64,000 nucleotides of DNA from Caldicellulosiruptor saccharolyticus DSM 8903 (GTDB taxonomy: Bacteria; Bacillota; Thermoanaerobacteria; Caldicellulosiruptorales; Caldicellulosiruptoraceae): the NCBI RefSeq assembly GCF_000016545.1, contig NC_009437.1, positions 2,506,501 to 2,570,500 of the forward strand, given 5' to 3'. Positions 1-9,800 of the stretch are shown piece by piece. The notes below the pieces were generated by a model, which was given only the letters and a program-made list of their open reading frames with translations, did no database searches and was not told where the DNA came from. A program made the position numbers and the translations under genes. Position 1 is the first letter of the stretch; each line of letters opens with the position of its first letter.

Positions 1-1504
1 GATTTATCATTACCGTGAAGCGAACGATATTATAAATTCTTCCAAATATTGTATATTGCTTGCAAATTATTATAAAAAGCAGCTTTTGTACAAGTACGCA
101 GTAAAATACTTTAAAATTGCAATTGAAATGTTAGAAAATTACAACCAACAAAAAAACAATCTATATACAAGAGCACTTGAAGAATTATCAAGTTTAGAAA
201 AACAAATGGGTAACTATGTTGAAGCTCTTAAGTACTTAAATATCTTAGATAGTGTAGCAGATGCAGAAAAAAGTCTATTTATAAAATGCGAAATATGTGA
301 ATGTCTTATCCTTACTGCTGACTTTGCTAAAGCGAAGGAAATACTCATAGGGCTTGAAAAAAATATTGACAGGAATAGTACCTTATATTCAAAATTAGTC
401 TACCTCAAGAGTCTATTTCAATGTTATACTGGGGCTTCAGACATTAGCCAAATTTTGGAAGAGGCAGAAACTATAATAATGCAAGATAATGAGATCGAGA
501 ATCTTGTAAAAATCTTTAATGTAGTTGCATATACATTTTATAGAAACTATGGAGATATTAATAAGGCAATAAATTACTTACAAAAAGCTAAATCTGCCGC
601 AATTAAAACTAATAATATTGGTTTACGTGTTAAACTCACCAGTAATCTTGGTGTTCTTTATTTTCAAACTGGTCAAATTAACAATGCAATACAAAATTTA
701 ACATCAGCCTTAGAAGAAAGTAAAAAAATCTCTGATAGACACTCACAAATTGGTATTTTAATAAGCTTAGGAATAATTCATGCTAAAAAAGGACTTCTTA
801 AAAAAGCATACGAGTATCTAAATAAGGCTTATGAAAATGCTAAAAAGTGGAACTTTTTGTATGAAGAGTGTCTTTGTTTACTAAACATTGGTGAAATCTA
901 CATTGAAAAAGGTTTATTAATACATAGCTATGAATTGTTTTTAGCCTCACTAAATATCAGCGAAACAAAAATGTTTACTGCCGAAAAAGCTTTGAGTTTT
1001 TTAAATCTCGCAAAAGTTTTGATCCTTATGAAAAATTGGCAAGCTGCTGACGAATTTCTTAACAAAGCAACAAGTTTTATTGAAAATTTAAAAGACATAG
1101 ATATATCTTATGAATATCATCTAACTAAGGCAGAGTTTTTTTTGTTGACGAACAATTTTTTGGATGCAGAGAGAGAAATTGATATTTCATTAAAGTTTGC
1201 AGAAAAAAACATATTCAGACAAATAGAATGTATAAGAAAGAAAGGGGAGATACTTTCTGCTGCTGAAAAGTACAGTGAAGCAATAGAATGCTTCAAAAAT
1301 GCAATAAAACTTAGTGAAACAAGCGGTTCTGCCTTAGAACTTGCAAAGTGCTATTTTCTCTTAGCAAAAACTTATCTAAAAACTTCGCAAAAAGACCAAG
1401 CAAAGTATTATTTTGAAATGTCAGAAAAATGGAGCAAATTAATTGATGATGAGTGCAGTATCAAGACTGAAATAGCTTCATTTAAAAAGTGTTTGATAAG
1501 TTAA
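1..1504 (+). CDS. TPR-repeat protein, 5' end outside the window
   Basis: The reading frame is open from base 2 to the stop at 1502-1504, so the start lies upstream; a TTG at 56 is only an internal codon. The visible ~500 residues are almost entirely helical tetratricopeptide repeats, with recurring A-x-x-Y-x-x-A-L signatures such as 'GDINKAINYLQKAKSA', 'KKAYEYLNKAYENA' and 'EKYSEAIECFKNAIKL'. No catalytic motif is seen. In Firmicutes, long TPR tails of this kind often follow an N-terminal helix-turn-helix in peptide-sensing regulators (Rap/Rgg/PlcR-like), but the N-terminus is not in the window, so regulator status is an inference. The following gene-poor stretch and the terminator hairpin at 1807-1878 close this unit. 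Confidence 0.8.
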   Translation, partial: IYHYREANDIINSSKYCILLANYYKKQLLYKYAVKYFKIAIEMLENYNQQKNNLYTRALEELSSLEKQMGNYVEALKYLNILDSVADAEKSLFIKCEICECLILTADFAKAKEILIGLEKNIDRNSTLYSKLVYLKSLFQCYTGASDISQILEEAETIIMQDNEIENLVKIFNVVAYTFYRNYGDINKAINYLQKAKSAAIKTNNIGLRVKLTSNLGVLYFQTGQINNAIQNLTSALEESKKISDRHSQIGILISLGIIHAKKGLLKKAYEYLNKAYENAKKWNFLYEECLCLLNIGEIYIEKGLLIHSYELFLASLNISETKMFTAEKALSFLNLAKVLILMKNWQAADEFLNKATSFIENLKDIDISYEYHLTKAEFFLLTNNFLDAEREIDISLKFAEKNIFRQIECIRKKGEILSAAEKYSEAIECFKNAIKLSETSGSALELAKCYFLLAKTYLKTSQKDQAKYYFEMSEKWSKLIDDECSIKTEIASFKKCLIS

Positions 1505-1806
1505 ATCAACTCCATTGTTTGAGCAGAAGGTATTTTACTGATGTAACATTTTCTTAAAAAGCAAAAAATTTACATCATAATTAAGAATGAAATAACAGGA
1601 AAGAAGAGTCTAACTAATCAGAACTTGTATGAATACGTAGGGAAGATGGAAGAACAAAGAAACACTATGAAGACTATAAAGATAAACCTAAAAATAGAAA
1701 TAGGCTACACAAACTAATTTTATGACGAGATTAAATCAAAATTCGTTATAAAAAGAGAGTTATAATCAGAAGTATTTACAGGTATTTAGAACCACAAGAT
1801 AAAAAT
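1505..1806. other. Gene-free stretch, possible degenerate sequence
   Basis: No convincing gene. A short open stretch (about 1590-1718) in one frame lacks a start codon and a ribosome binding site and matches no family I recognise. It may be a decayed insertion-sequence or gene fragment. The region separates the TPR gene from the truncated CBM3 fragment. Confidence 0.3.
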
Positions 1807-1878
1807 AAAGCCATAGCTTCGTATACATATTTTGTAAAATTTTATATCACCAATATTACAGTTCGAAGCTATGGCTTT
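1807..1878. terminator. Bidirectional intrinsic terminator, 15-bp stem
   Basis: AAAGCCATAGCTTCG (1807-1821) is a perfect inverted repeat of CGAAGCTATGGCTTT (1864-1878) around a loop of about 42 nt. On the plus strand it is followed by a T-rich run (TTTAATAATTTTTATCC), and on the minus strand by TTTATTTTTATC. It would stop transcripts coming from both the TPR gene and the truncated cellulase gene on the minus strand. Confidence 0.6.
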
Positions 1879-1952
1879 AATAATTTTTATCCGTTGCATT
1901 TTTAATTTGCAATTAACAATTTTTTGTCATTAAATAATTTTCTATAAACCTA

Positions 1953-2162
1953 TTATTTTGGTTCTTGCCCCCATACCAGCACACCATCTATATACGCTGT
2001 TACCTTCTCATTCTCTCCATAACTCGTCATGCTCTGTATCCATGACCAGTCATTCCCCTGATTGTAATTGCTCCAGTCATCCTTGTTAAATCTTATCTGT
2101 ATCTCTCCTGTGTCCTTCCCAGGCTGCAACTGCCCTGCTCCACTCTTAAATCCTATCTCCAA
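1953..2162 (-). pseudogene. C-terminal remnant of a CBM3 cellulose-binding module
   Basis: The minus-strand frame reads [15 protein letters not shown]..., then '[15 protein letters not shown]' and '[16 protein letters not shown]' before the stop. These are the last strands of a family 3 carbohydrate-binding module, as found in the multidomain CelA/ManA-type cellulases of Caldicellulosiruptor. CBM3 homology begins exactly at the TTG-coded L at 2160-2162 and stops abruptly where foreign sequence (GGGGAGTTAAAA...) starts, so everything upstream, including the catalytic domains, has been lost. The stop and downstream terminator are intact. There is no start signal, so it is almost certainly not expressed as a protein. 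Confidence 0.85.
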
Positions 2163-3465
2163 GGGGAGTTAAAATAAAATTGTGTCCACTGTATAATTAG
2201 TGTTGAAATAATCACCAAAGGGGGGCTCACGATTATGGAGAAAAATGAAATTTTTGAAACCGCTAAAAATATGGCTATCGAGCAAGTATTAAATATGTAT
2301 TGCTCCAAAGATGATCCTACTCGCCCAGCTTTAAAACAGCTTTTGGAAAACTTGCTCGATTGCTTTATGTTATCAGAAAGAACTGTTTACCTTGCTAAAA
2401 ACGAAAACGATAAAGGCAATGGTTTTTACGGCAGAAAACTTGCAACACCTGTTGGCAGCCTTGAAATTTCTGTTCCTCGCACACGCTCTGGTAACTTTCG
2501 ACCTTCCATTCTCCCTGACCGCTACAAAAGGGTTGACAGCTCATACACTGACCTGCTCATGTCTTTAGTCGCCAATGGTTACTCAGAAAGTTCTCTTGTC
2601 CAAACTCTTAAAAGCATGAATCTGCCTTATTCTGAAGACGAAATCGAAAAAATCAAAAACGATCTTAAAAACGAGCTTCAACTTTTCAAACAAAGAGAAC
2701 TTCCTGAAAGTGCTTTTGCTCTTATCATTGACGGTTACCATTGCGAAATTAAAGATAACTCAAAAGTTAAACAAGCTACTTGCTATGTCGTGCTTGGCAT
2801 TGATTTAGAAGGCAAAAAAGATATCTTCGGTATCTACACTTTCTTCGGCAAAGAAAACAAAGCCGATTGGATGAGAGTCTTTGACGACTTAATTACAAGA
2901 GGTCTTAAAAAAGTCTTAATAGTTGTAAGCGATGATTTTCCAGGCATTATCGATGCTGTTAGACTCGCTTATCCCCTTGCCGACCATCAACTATGTTTTG
3001 TTCACCTTCAACGCAATGTCAGAAAACATATGGCAAAAGATGATGCTTCCGTTTTCAACAAAGAGCTTGATAAACTAAGAACTTCCTCTGCTGATTTTGA
3101 CGAAGCTATTTCAAAGTTCAAACTTCTTTGTGAGCAATACTCCTCAAAATATCCTCGATTCATAAAAGGTATTTGCGAAAAAGCAGAGTTCTATCTTGCA
3201 CATATGAGGTATCCTGAAGATTTAAGAAAGTACATTTATACTACTAATGCTGTAGAAAGCGTAAACAGTATGATTGAAAAGATAAGAATAAACTCCGGTG
3301 GTTATTTTCAATCTGTAGAAGTTTTAGAGATAAACATATATTTACAAAGAGAAAACTTGCGTCGGGGCAAGTGGAAAAACGGAGTACCTATTCTTAAAAA
3401 ATGTAGTTACAATATATTACAGCTCTACAATATACGCTATGAAATGGAAACACAAAATTCTTGAC
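2163..3465 (+). mobile_element. IS256-family insertion sequence
   Basis: The element is bounded by the break in CBM3 homology at 2162/2163 and the break in istB at about 3465. The ends are imperfect inverted repeats: the left end has GTTAAAATAAAATTGTGTCC, and the right end read inward has GTCAAGAATTTTGTGTTTCC. No target duplication is seen; the flanks belong to two different genes (CBM3 on the left, istB on the right). Exact ends are uncertain by a few bases. Confidence 0.75.
2235..3464 (+). CDS. IS256-family (mutator-type) transposase
   Basis: The 409-residue protein has the length and layout of IS256 transposases: an N-terminal DNA-binding helical region, then a DDE catalytic core with Asp in 'LIIDGYHCEI', Asp in 'VVSDDFPGI', the C/H motif 'ADHQLCFVHLQRNV', and the catalytic Glu in 'TTNAVESVNSMI'. 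GGGGGCTC precedes the ATG at 2235 as ribosome binding site. The frame is intact end to end, so the element may still be mobile. It overlaps the truncated istB frame by a few codons at its 3' end. Confidence 0.93.
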   Translation: MEKNEIFETAKNMAIEQVLNMYCSKDDPTRPALKQLLENLLDCFMLSERTVYLAKNENDKGNGFYGRKLATPVGSLEISVPRTRSGNFRPSILPDRYKRVDSSYTDLLMSLVANGYSESSLVQTLKSMNLPYSEDEIEKIKNDLKNELQLFKQRELPESAFALIIDGYHCEIKDNSKVKQATCYVVLGIDLEGKKDIFGIYTFFGKENKADWMRVFDDLITRGLKKVLIVVSDDFPGIIDAVRLAYPLADHQLCFVHLQRNVRKHMAKDDASVFNKELDKLRTSSADFDEAISKFKLLCEQYSSKYPRFIKGICEKAEFYLAHMRYPEDLRKYIYTTNAVESVNSMIEKIRINSGGYFQSVEVLEINIYLQRENLRRGKWKNGVPILKKCSYNILQLYNIRYEMETQNS

Positions 3466-3912
3466 AAGTCTCTCCGCTCTTGAAATATACAACTCTTCTA
3501 ACATCTCATTTGCTGTGGTAAACAAAACTCTATATCCAAGTGCTACAGCTTTAAGTCCTATCGCTATTGCAAGATGTGTCTTCCCTGTCCCTGGCGGTCC
3601 TATGAAGGCCACATTCTCCCTTTTTCGGACAAATTCACAGGTCGCCAAATTGTATATAAACCTTTTATTAATTGAAGGCTGATAATTAAAATTGTATTCT
3701 TCTAACGTCTTGTGCCATGGAAACTTCGCTTTGCTTATCCTCTTTTGATTACTGTTTATTCTCCTGTTACTCACTTCATCATTTATCAATATCTCAAAAA
3801 ACTCTTGATATGAAAAGTTATTCTTAATAGCTTCCTCTACTCTTAAATCAAAACTTTTTATTATCCCGGATAATTTCAAATCCTTTAACTTCCCCAACAA
3901 AAGATCATTCAT
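3466..3912 (-). pseudogene. istB: IstB ATPase of IS21, C-terminally truncated
   Basis: The protein begins MNDLLLGKLKDLKLSGIIKSF, the usual IstB N-terminus, and contains the AAA+ Walker A 'GPPGTGKTHLA' (around residue 105). About 147 native residues remain of the usual ~250. Walker B and the sensor motifs are gone, because the frame runs into the IS256 right end ('...KNFVFPFHSVYC' is IS sequence). Its ATG overlaps the istA stop (ATGA-type coupling, 3909-3912), the normal IS21 arrangement. Confidence 0.88.
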
Positions 3913-4242
3913 CTTTGCAATTCTCCTATCTCAAGCAATTTGTCATATTCCCTGATATCCCTGTAAAGCTCTGTTCTTTCCTCATTAATATAGCTCTCAT
4001 CTTCATACTCAGGTAAATCGCTTATCCCTTTTTCACATATATTCTTCACAAGCTTGTAACTCAATCCTCTGAATTTTAAAGCCCTCTTACACGCATTGTC
4101 TACCATCTTTGATCCATATCTTTCTTTTAATGCTATTATCCCACTTATGCTTCTGTAGTCATACTTCTTAAATCCTTCTTGCTCGGTAAATTCTTCAAAA
4201 AACTTCAACGCCCACTCCCCAATTTCTGCCATTTGCTCCCTC
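3909..4242 (-). pseudogene. istA: 3' fragment of IS21 istA
   Basis: The fragment continues the istA frame after the IS481-like insertion: 'REQMAEIGEWALKFFEEF...' picks up where the 5' fragment ends with 'SRQREQMA'. The 15-bp target duplication (GCCATTTGCTCCCTC on the plus strand, 4228-4242 and 5500-5514) encodes the repeated REQMA. It ends in the istB start by a 4-nt overlap. It carries no start of its own and is not functional. Confidence 0.88.
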
Positions 4243-5335
4243 GGTACGTGGTGAAGACATATTTACCACCAAATTTATTACAGAACAGAGAATAGAAGGT
4301 GCCTACTTTTTTCATAATATCCTCAAGAAGTAATGTAGGAAATTGAAATATATGGGAGGAGACCAGAGATTTTGAAGCTATGAATTTTTCGAATGGTGTC
4401 CTCCCGTTCATTCCTTTACCATTATGAGGTCTGAAAAAGTTCCATGTATCTTGCCATTTCTGGGCTCTTTGAATAAATTCATCTTTTGTTTTACATCTTT
4501 CAGCATGAATCATTAAAAAATACTCATCATCAGCTCTATGTGAATTTTCAATTATACCCATTAAATGCTTTGCTTTTGGTGGAATAGGATTTAGTTCTAC
4601 ACCCAAAAATGACAGCATCTCATTCCACTGCTTTAACTTTCTTTCGCTTCCTCCACAAAATTCTGCTCCATTGTCTAATCGGATCTTTATTATATTTCTT
4701 ACATTATGAGTTCTTAACCATAATGCAACTAAGGATATGAACATAAATCCAAAAGCGGATGAAAGTTCGTAAGAATAGGCTGTAAATCTTGTTCTTGTTG
4801 CAACATCTATTATGTTCCACTCATAGCAAGGCAAATTGTATCTTTTCATATGTTCATATACCTCCTTGGGAAGACTTTCTTTGTCTAAAAGATGTTTTGT
4901 ATCAAGCTGAAATTCAGAAAATGGGATAAGAGTTTCATAATCGTATAGACTTCTTTCACCTTTTTTTGTTCTTTTTGTTTTTCGAGCTACAGAGTTTCTT
5001 CTAAGAATTGACTTTATTGTGTTTTCACTTATTTTGATACCATATTTTCTGAGAAGATAAAAAGACAAACGTCTATATCTAAAACCAGTTTTTTTAGACT
5101 CTTCGACAATAAAATTTTCGAGTTCAGAAGAAAGCTTTTTGGGAGAAGATTTAGGTTTTTTTGATTTATCTTCAAGAGGACCGTAGACAGCTCTTCTTAC
5201 GGTATGTCTTGATACACCTAATATTTTAGCAGTTTTTGATACGTTTTTGTTATTTGATTCAAAGACTTTTCGAACTAATTCTCTAGCTTTTTGAGGGGAT
5301 ATTTTTCTTAGTTCGTGGTATGATATAATATTCAT
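4205..5335 (-). CDS. IS481-like DDE (rve) transposase
   Basis: The protein has an N-terminal helix-turn-helix ('VSKTAKILGVSRHTVRRAVYG'), a second helical region ('KYGIKISENTIKSILRR') and an integrase core with Asp in 'EFQLDTKHLLD', Asp in 'IRLDNGAEFCGG' and Glu in 'MGIIENSHRADDEYF'. I place the start at the ATG at 5335, preceded by GGGAGG; an in-frame ATG at 5353 lies before this binding site. The frame has no stop inside the element: the last ten or so codons and the TGA at 4205 lie in the duplicated target and istA sequence. Confidence 0.88.
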   Translation of the reverse strand: MNIISYHELRKISPQKARELVRKVFESNNKNVSKTAKILGVSRHTVRRAVYGPLEDKSKKPKSSPKKLSSELENFIVEESKKTGFRYRRLSFYLLRKYGIKISENTIKSILRRNSVARKTKRTKKGERSLYDYETLIPFSEFQLDTKHLLDKESLPKEVYEHMKRYNLPCYEWNIIDVATRTRFTAYSYELSSAFGFMFISLVALWLRTHNVRNIIKIRLDNGAEFCGGSERKLKQWNEMLSFLGVELNPIPPKAKHLMGIIENSHRADDEYFLMIHAERCKTKDEFIQRAQKWQDTWNFFRPHNGKGMNGRTPFEKFIASKSLVSSHIFQFPTLLLEDIMKKVGTFYSLFCNKFGGKYVFTTYRGSKWQKLGSGR

Positions 5336-5499
5336 AGTAGGCTGTCCTCCCATCCTGGTAGTTTTTCTATTTTTCTTTTGAATATTAGATTACACTTTTT
5401 AATTATATCAAACAGGAGGGAGGCAGCCTCAACTCTTTTTATGAAATTTTCTTCTTCGTACATTCTTTCGCTGTGGTAAATATCTCTACACCTATTCGA
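4243..5499 (-). mobile_element. IS481-like insertion sequence inside istA
   Basis: A 1257-bp element flanked by perfect 15-bp direct repeats GCCATTTGCTCCCTC at 4228-4242 and 5500-5514. Its ends are inverted repeats over about 20 bp: GGTGAAGACATATTTACCAC on the left, GGTGTAGAGATATTTACCAC read inward from the right. The outermost 7 bp do not match. Long target duplications occur in the IS481/IS1549 group, which fits the transposase type. Confidence 0.85.
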
Positions 5500-6674
5500 G
5501 CCATTTGCTCCCTCTGTCTTGACATTATATCCTCAATTGTTATATTCTTAGACGAGGGATAGTGTTCTTTGTTGGTTACGTATTTGCCCTTCTCATTGTT
5601 TTTGACAATCTGATGAAGGGCTATTTCTTTACCCTCAAAGAACACCCTCAAAAAACTGCCAATCTCAACTACCTCTACTTCACCTCCTGCATACTCATAT
5701 GGCACTGAATAATAGTTCCCTTTGTATATGAGATGACAGTTAGTAGCTACTTTATGAATTGAACTTCTTGATATGTAATATTCCTCAACAGGAAGAGCTA
5801 TTAACTTCTCTTTCTCTTCTGAGATGAAAACTTCTTTGGGAACTTTCTTGGTTGTGCCATGTACTCTCACATTTGCTACATTGTCAAGCCAGTTTTTTAA
5901 ATACTCCCTCGCCTCATCAATATCCTTAAATTCTTCCCCAGAAAAACAATTTTGCTTAACATACTTAATTGCTGATTCTACTTTGCCTTTATCAGTCGGT
6001 GTGTATACCCTACATGGCTGAGGTAAAAATCCATAGTGGCTTGCAAAACTTGCATAATCTTTTTGTATTTGCGCCTCATAAAAATCAACATTCAATACAC
6101 CTGCTTTTAAGTTGTCTATCTTTACAACTTCTACTACCCCACCAAAATACTTAAATGCGTTCTTATGACACTGTATAAATGTTTCAACTGTCTGCTCAAA
6201 TACTATCTCTGCATACATATATCTTGAATAACTTAAAACCATTGTAAATACCCATGCTTTTTTGAATTTGCCATCAACTTTTATCTTGCCTATATATCCA
6301 AAATCAACTTGAGCTTCTTCTGCAGGCAGTGTTGTTAAAACCATGTACACTTTTGAATTTGCTATCTTTTGTTTTACCTTTTGGACATATCTTCTTACAT
6401 TCGAGTAGCTTCCTTCAAAACCAAATTCCGCTTTCAAGTCTTGATGTATTTTCTTTGCTGAAAGTCCTTTATTAACCTTTACCTCAATGAACTCCCTGTA
6501 ATTATCTAATACAGAACCTTTTGATTTTCTCTCGACTTCTCCTTTCTGTTCAATGTCATGGATTACTTTTCTAACAGTTTTTCTATCCACGTCTAACAAT
6601 CTTGCTATTTGACTTTTGTTGTATCCCCGTTTGAAAAGTGTGTAGATTGTTGTGTGCATTGCAACCCCCAACAT
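5500..6674 (-). pseudogene. istA: 5' fragment of IS21 istA transposase
   Basis: About 391 native residues remain: an N-terminal HTH ('YNKSQIARLLDVDRKTVRKVI'), then the DDE core with Asp in 'EAQVDFGYIG', Asp in 'VKIDNLKAGV' and Glu in 'KGKVESAIKYVKQ'. The frame runs 61 bases into the IS481-like element and stops at 5439. An ATG at 6659 (M6) is an alternative start. Together with the 3909-4242 fragment it makes a full-length IstA of about 500 residues. Confidence 0.9.
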
Positions 6675-6821
6675 TTTCTTGTTATCTTCTCCTTCTGTAG
6701 TTTTCCCATACTTTCCATTCTACACTACAGAAGGCTTCTTTTTAAGTGGCAGGTGGGGAATTTTTAGTGTCATTTCTGATGATTTTATTTTATCATTAAC
6801 AATCAATGCAGTTTGGAGCAG

Positions 6822-9800
6822 GTTTACATCCCTCATAGTTCAGATAAGACTAAAGTTATTAATCCTCTTTCAGCCCACTTGTCGTAGTTTACATCCCTCA
6901 TAGTTCAGATAAGACTTGTTCCATTTCTTTGACAATCCGCTTGAATTCTTTTTGTTTACATCCCTCATAGTTCAGATAAGACGAAGGAGCTTATACAATA
7001 CAGCGAGGATATCTTAGCGTTTACATCCCTCATAGTTCAGATAAGACCAAGGGCAAAGATTGCAATACCCAGACAGGGAAAGAGTTTACATCCCTCATAG
7101 TTCAGATAAGACGAACTGAAGAGTTCCCTTTTGTTTTTGATGAAGCAAGTTTACATCCCTCATAGTTCAGATAAGACTCTTGAATCTGAGATTGTGATAG
7201 TAACAAATCAGGAGTTTACATCCCTCATAGTTCAGATAAGACAAGTAATGATAAATGTTGTCTTTAAGCACCTTTAACGTTTACATCCCTCATAGTTCAG
7301 ATAAGACGAGATTGCAGAACTTAAAGCAATGATGACAAAGCAAAGTTTACATCCCTCATAGTTCAGATAAGACAGACGGAGGTTGTATCCTGTCCGTCGG
7401 ATACCCTTCGTTTACATCCCTCATAGTTCAGATAAGACCAACGCCCTTCCTCACATGCCTTATAATATCTTTTAGTTTACATCCCTCATAGTTCAGATAA
7501 GACTTTGATTTGATGTTGAAATAGTTGAACATTTTTAAGGTTTACATCCCTCATAGTTCAGATAAGACTGCAGAGCAGCAACTAAGTTTTGATTTTCAAG
7601 AAAAGTTTACATCCCTCATAGTTCAGATAAGACCTGCTGCTGCTCCATCCTCGAATGTTGTAATTGCAAGTTTACATCCCTCATAGTTCAGATAAGACTT
7701 TCTTTGCTGACTAATAATTTGTATTTACTTGAAGTGTTTACATCCCTCATAGTTCAGATAAGACTATGCAGCCTCTTGCATAGCTGCATCCATCAACTTG
7801 TTTACATCCCTCATAGTTCAGATAAGACGAATTACAAACTCTATTGCTTTTGAAGGAACTTACGAGTTTACATCCCTCATAGTTCAGATAAGACTTCCAT
7901 TTCTTTGACAATCCGCTTGAATCCTTTTTGTTTACATCCCTCATAGTTCAGATAAGACTTCAACAAGCATTTCAATAATTAATTCATTCACGGCGTTTAC
8001 ATCCCTCATAGTTCAGATAAGACTCGCTGTGTAATGCGTATCTCAAAGCATCCATGCAGGTTTACATCCCTCATAGTTCAGATAAGACGTAGATTGGATA
8101 ATCAATGAAGGTGTGGAATATCCGGTTTACATCCCTCATAGTTCAGATAAGACCAAAACTGCAATTGACACACTTAATGACATTGCAAAAAGTTTACATC
8201 CCTCATAGTTCAGATAAGACCAGCAGTGAATAAATCTCCGCCTGCTCTTTATCATCCTGGTTTACATCCCTCATAGTTCAGATAAGACAGGTAAAGCTGT
8301 CTTCACCAAGATATTGCTCGATAATGTTTACATCCCTCATAGTTCAGATAAGACTTGATGAGAAAGTGCATGTGGTTAGTACACTACCAGAGGTTTACAT
8401 CCCTCATAGTTCAGATAAGACTAAGTTGCGAGGAACGTTCGTCTGCAGGGTATATGAGTTTACATCCCTCATAGTTCAGATAAGACCTGCTACCGAAATC
8501 GCCAAGTTTTGCTGTTGCAGCTGTTTACATCCCTCATAGTTCAGATAAGACACCAGAGTACATTGAGTTTATCAAGAAGACATACACGTTTACATCCCTC
8601 ATAGTTCAGATAAGACCTGGCTAAATTGAGCATGTTAGATAGCAATATCTACGTTTACATCCCTCATAGTTCAGATAAGACCCTTCGGGCTGCGGAACGC
8701 TAAGCTTGCTTCTTGCCGAGTTTACATCCCTCATAGTTCAGATAAGACATCAGAGAACTACATATAGAGAAATCGACCTTTTATGTTTACATCCCTCATA
8801 GTTCAGATAAGACGTGTGTTGGCATTGAAATGAACTGGGAAGATTACAGAAGTTTACATCCCTCATAGTTCAGATAAGACGAACGAAGAAAAAATTGAAA
8901 TATCTTTCTTGCGTGAGTTTACATCCCTCATAGTTCAGATAAGACCCCAGCACCGGGCTGCCCAGAAAGCTAAGATGTGAGGGGTTTACATCCCTCATAG
9001 TTCAGATAAGACCCACTGCACCGTTTACTTGGGTATCGAACAATTTAAATGTTTACATCCCTCATAGTTCAGATAAGACACTCCACATGACTATCATCCC
9101 ACGAAACAAAACACGGTTTACATCCCTCATAGTTCAGATAAGACTGTGCCGTCTGGCATCGCATATACACATATAAGATCAGTTTACATCCCTCATAGTT
9201 CAGATAAGACGGATAGTAGTCACACAAGAGCTTGGGCGACAGTTTGAACGTTTACATCCCTCATAGTTCAGATAAGACAAAAGTGAAGCTGTAGCGTTTT
9301 TGATGAAACATTTTAGTTTACATCCCTCATAGTTCAGATAAGACTTTGGAACATGATAAAGAGCATCATTACAACAACAGTTTACATCCCTCATAGTTCA
9401 GATAAGACCGATGATAACGTTCAGCAAGAAGCAGAAGGAGTTTGCAGTTTACATCCCTCATAGTTCAGATAAGACTGACCCAAGCAGAGTAACTACCCCC
9501 ATTCATCTTATGTTTACATCCCTCATAGTTCAGATAAGACATATTTCAATATGTCCTGTTCCGTCCAAAATCCCAGGTTTACATCCCTCATAGTTCAGAT
9601 AAGACTGGTAATGCTGAAGAGTTTTTAAACAAATCACTCAGTTTACATCCCTCATAGTTCAGATAAGACGTATACAACGAGGACTGAAACATATTATAAA
9701 GAAGAGTTTACATCCCTCATAGTTCAGATAAGACCTATCCTGTGGAGTCGAGCTTTGGCTTGTTCGTAATGTTTACATCCCTCATAGTTCAGATAAGACT

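Larger units (their letters stand above)
3466..6801 (-). mobile_element. Truncated IS21-family element (istA/istB), disrupted by other IS
   Basis: This is an istA-istB transposition pair read on the minus strand. The istA-proximal end appears to be at about 6801, where TGTTAATGATAAAAT (minus strand, starting TGTT) abuts CRISPR spacer sequence. The istB-distal end is missing, cut by the IS256 element at about 3465. istA is interrupted by the IS481-like element at 4243-5499. The element is therefore dead as an autonomous unit. Confidence 0.8.
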
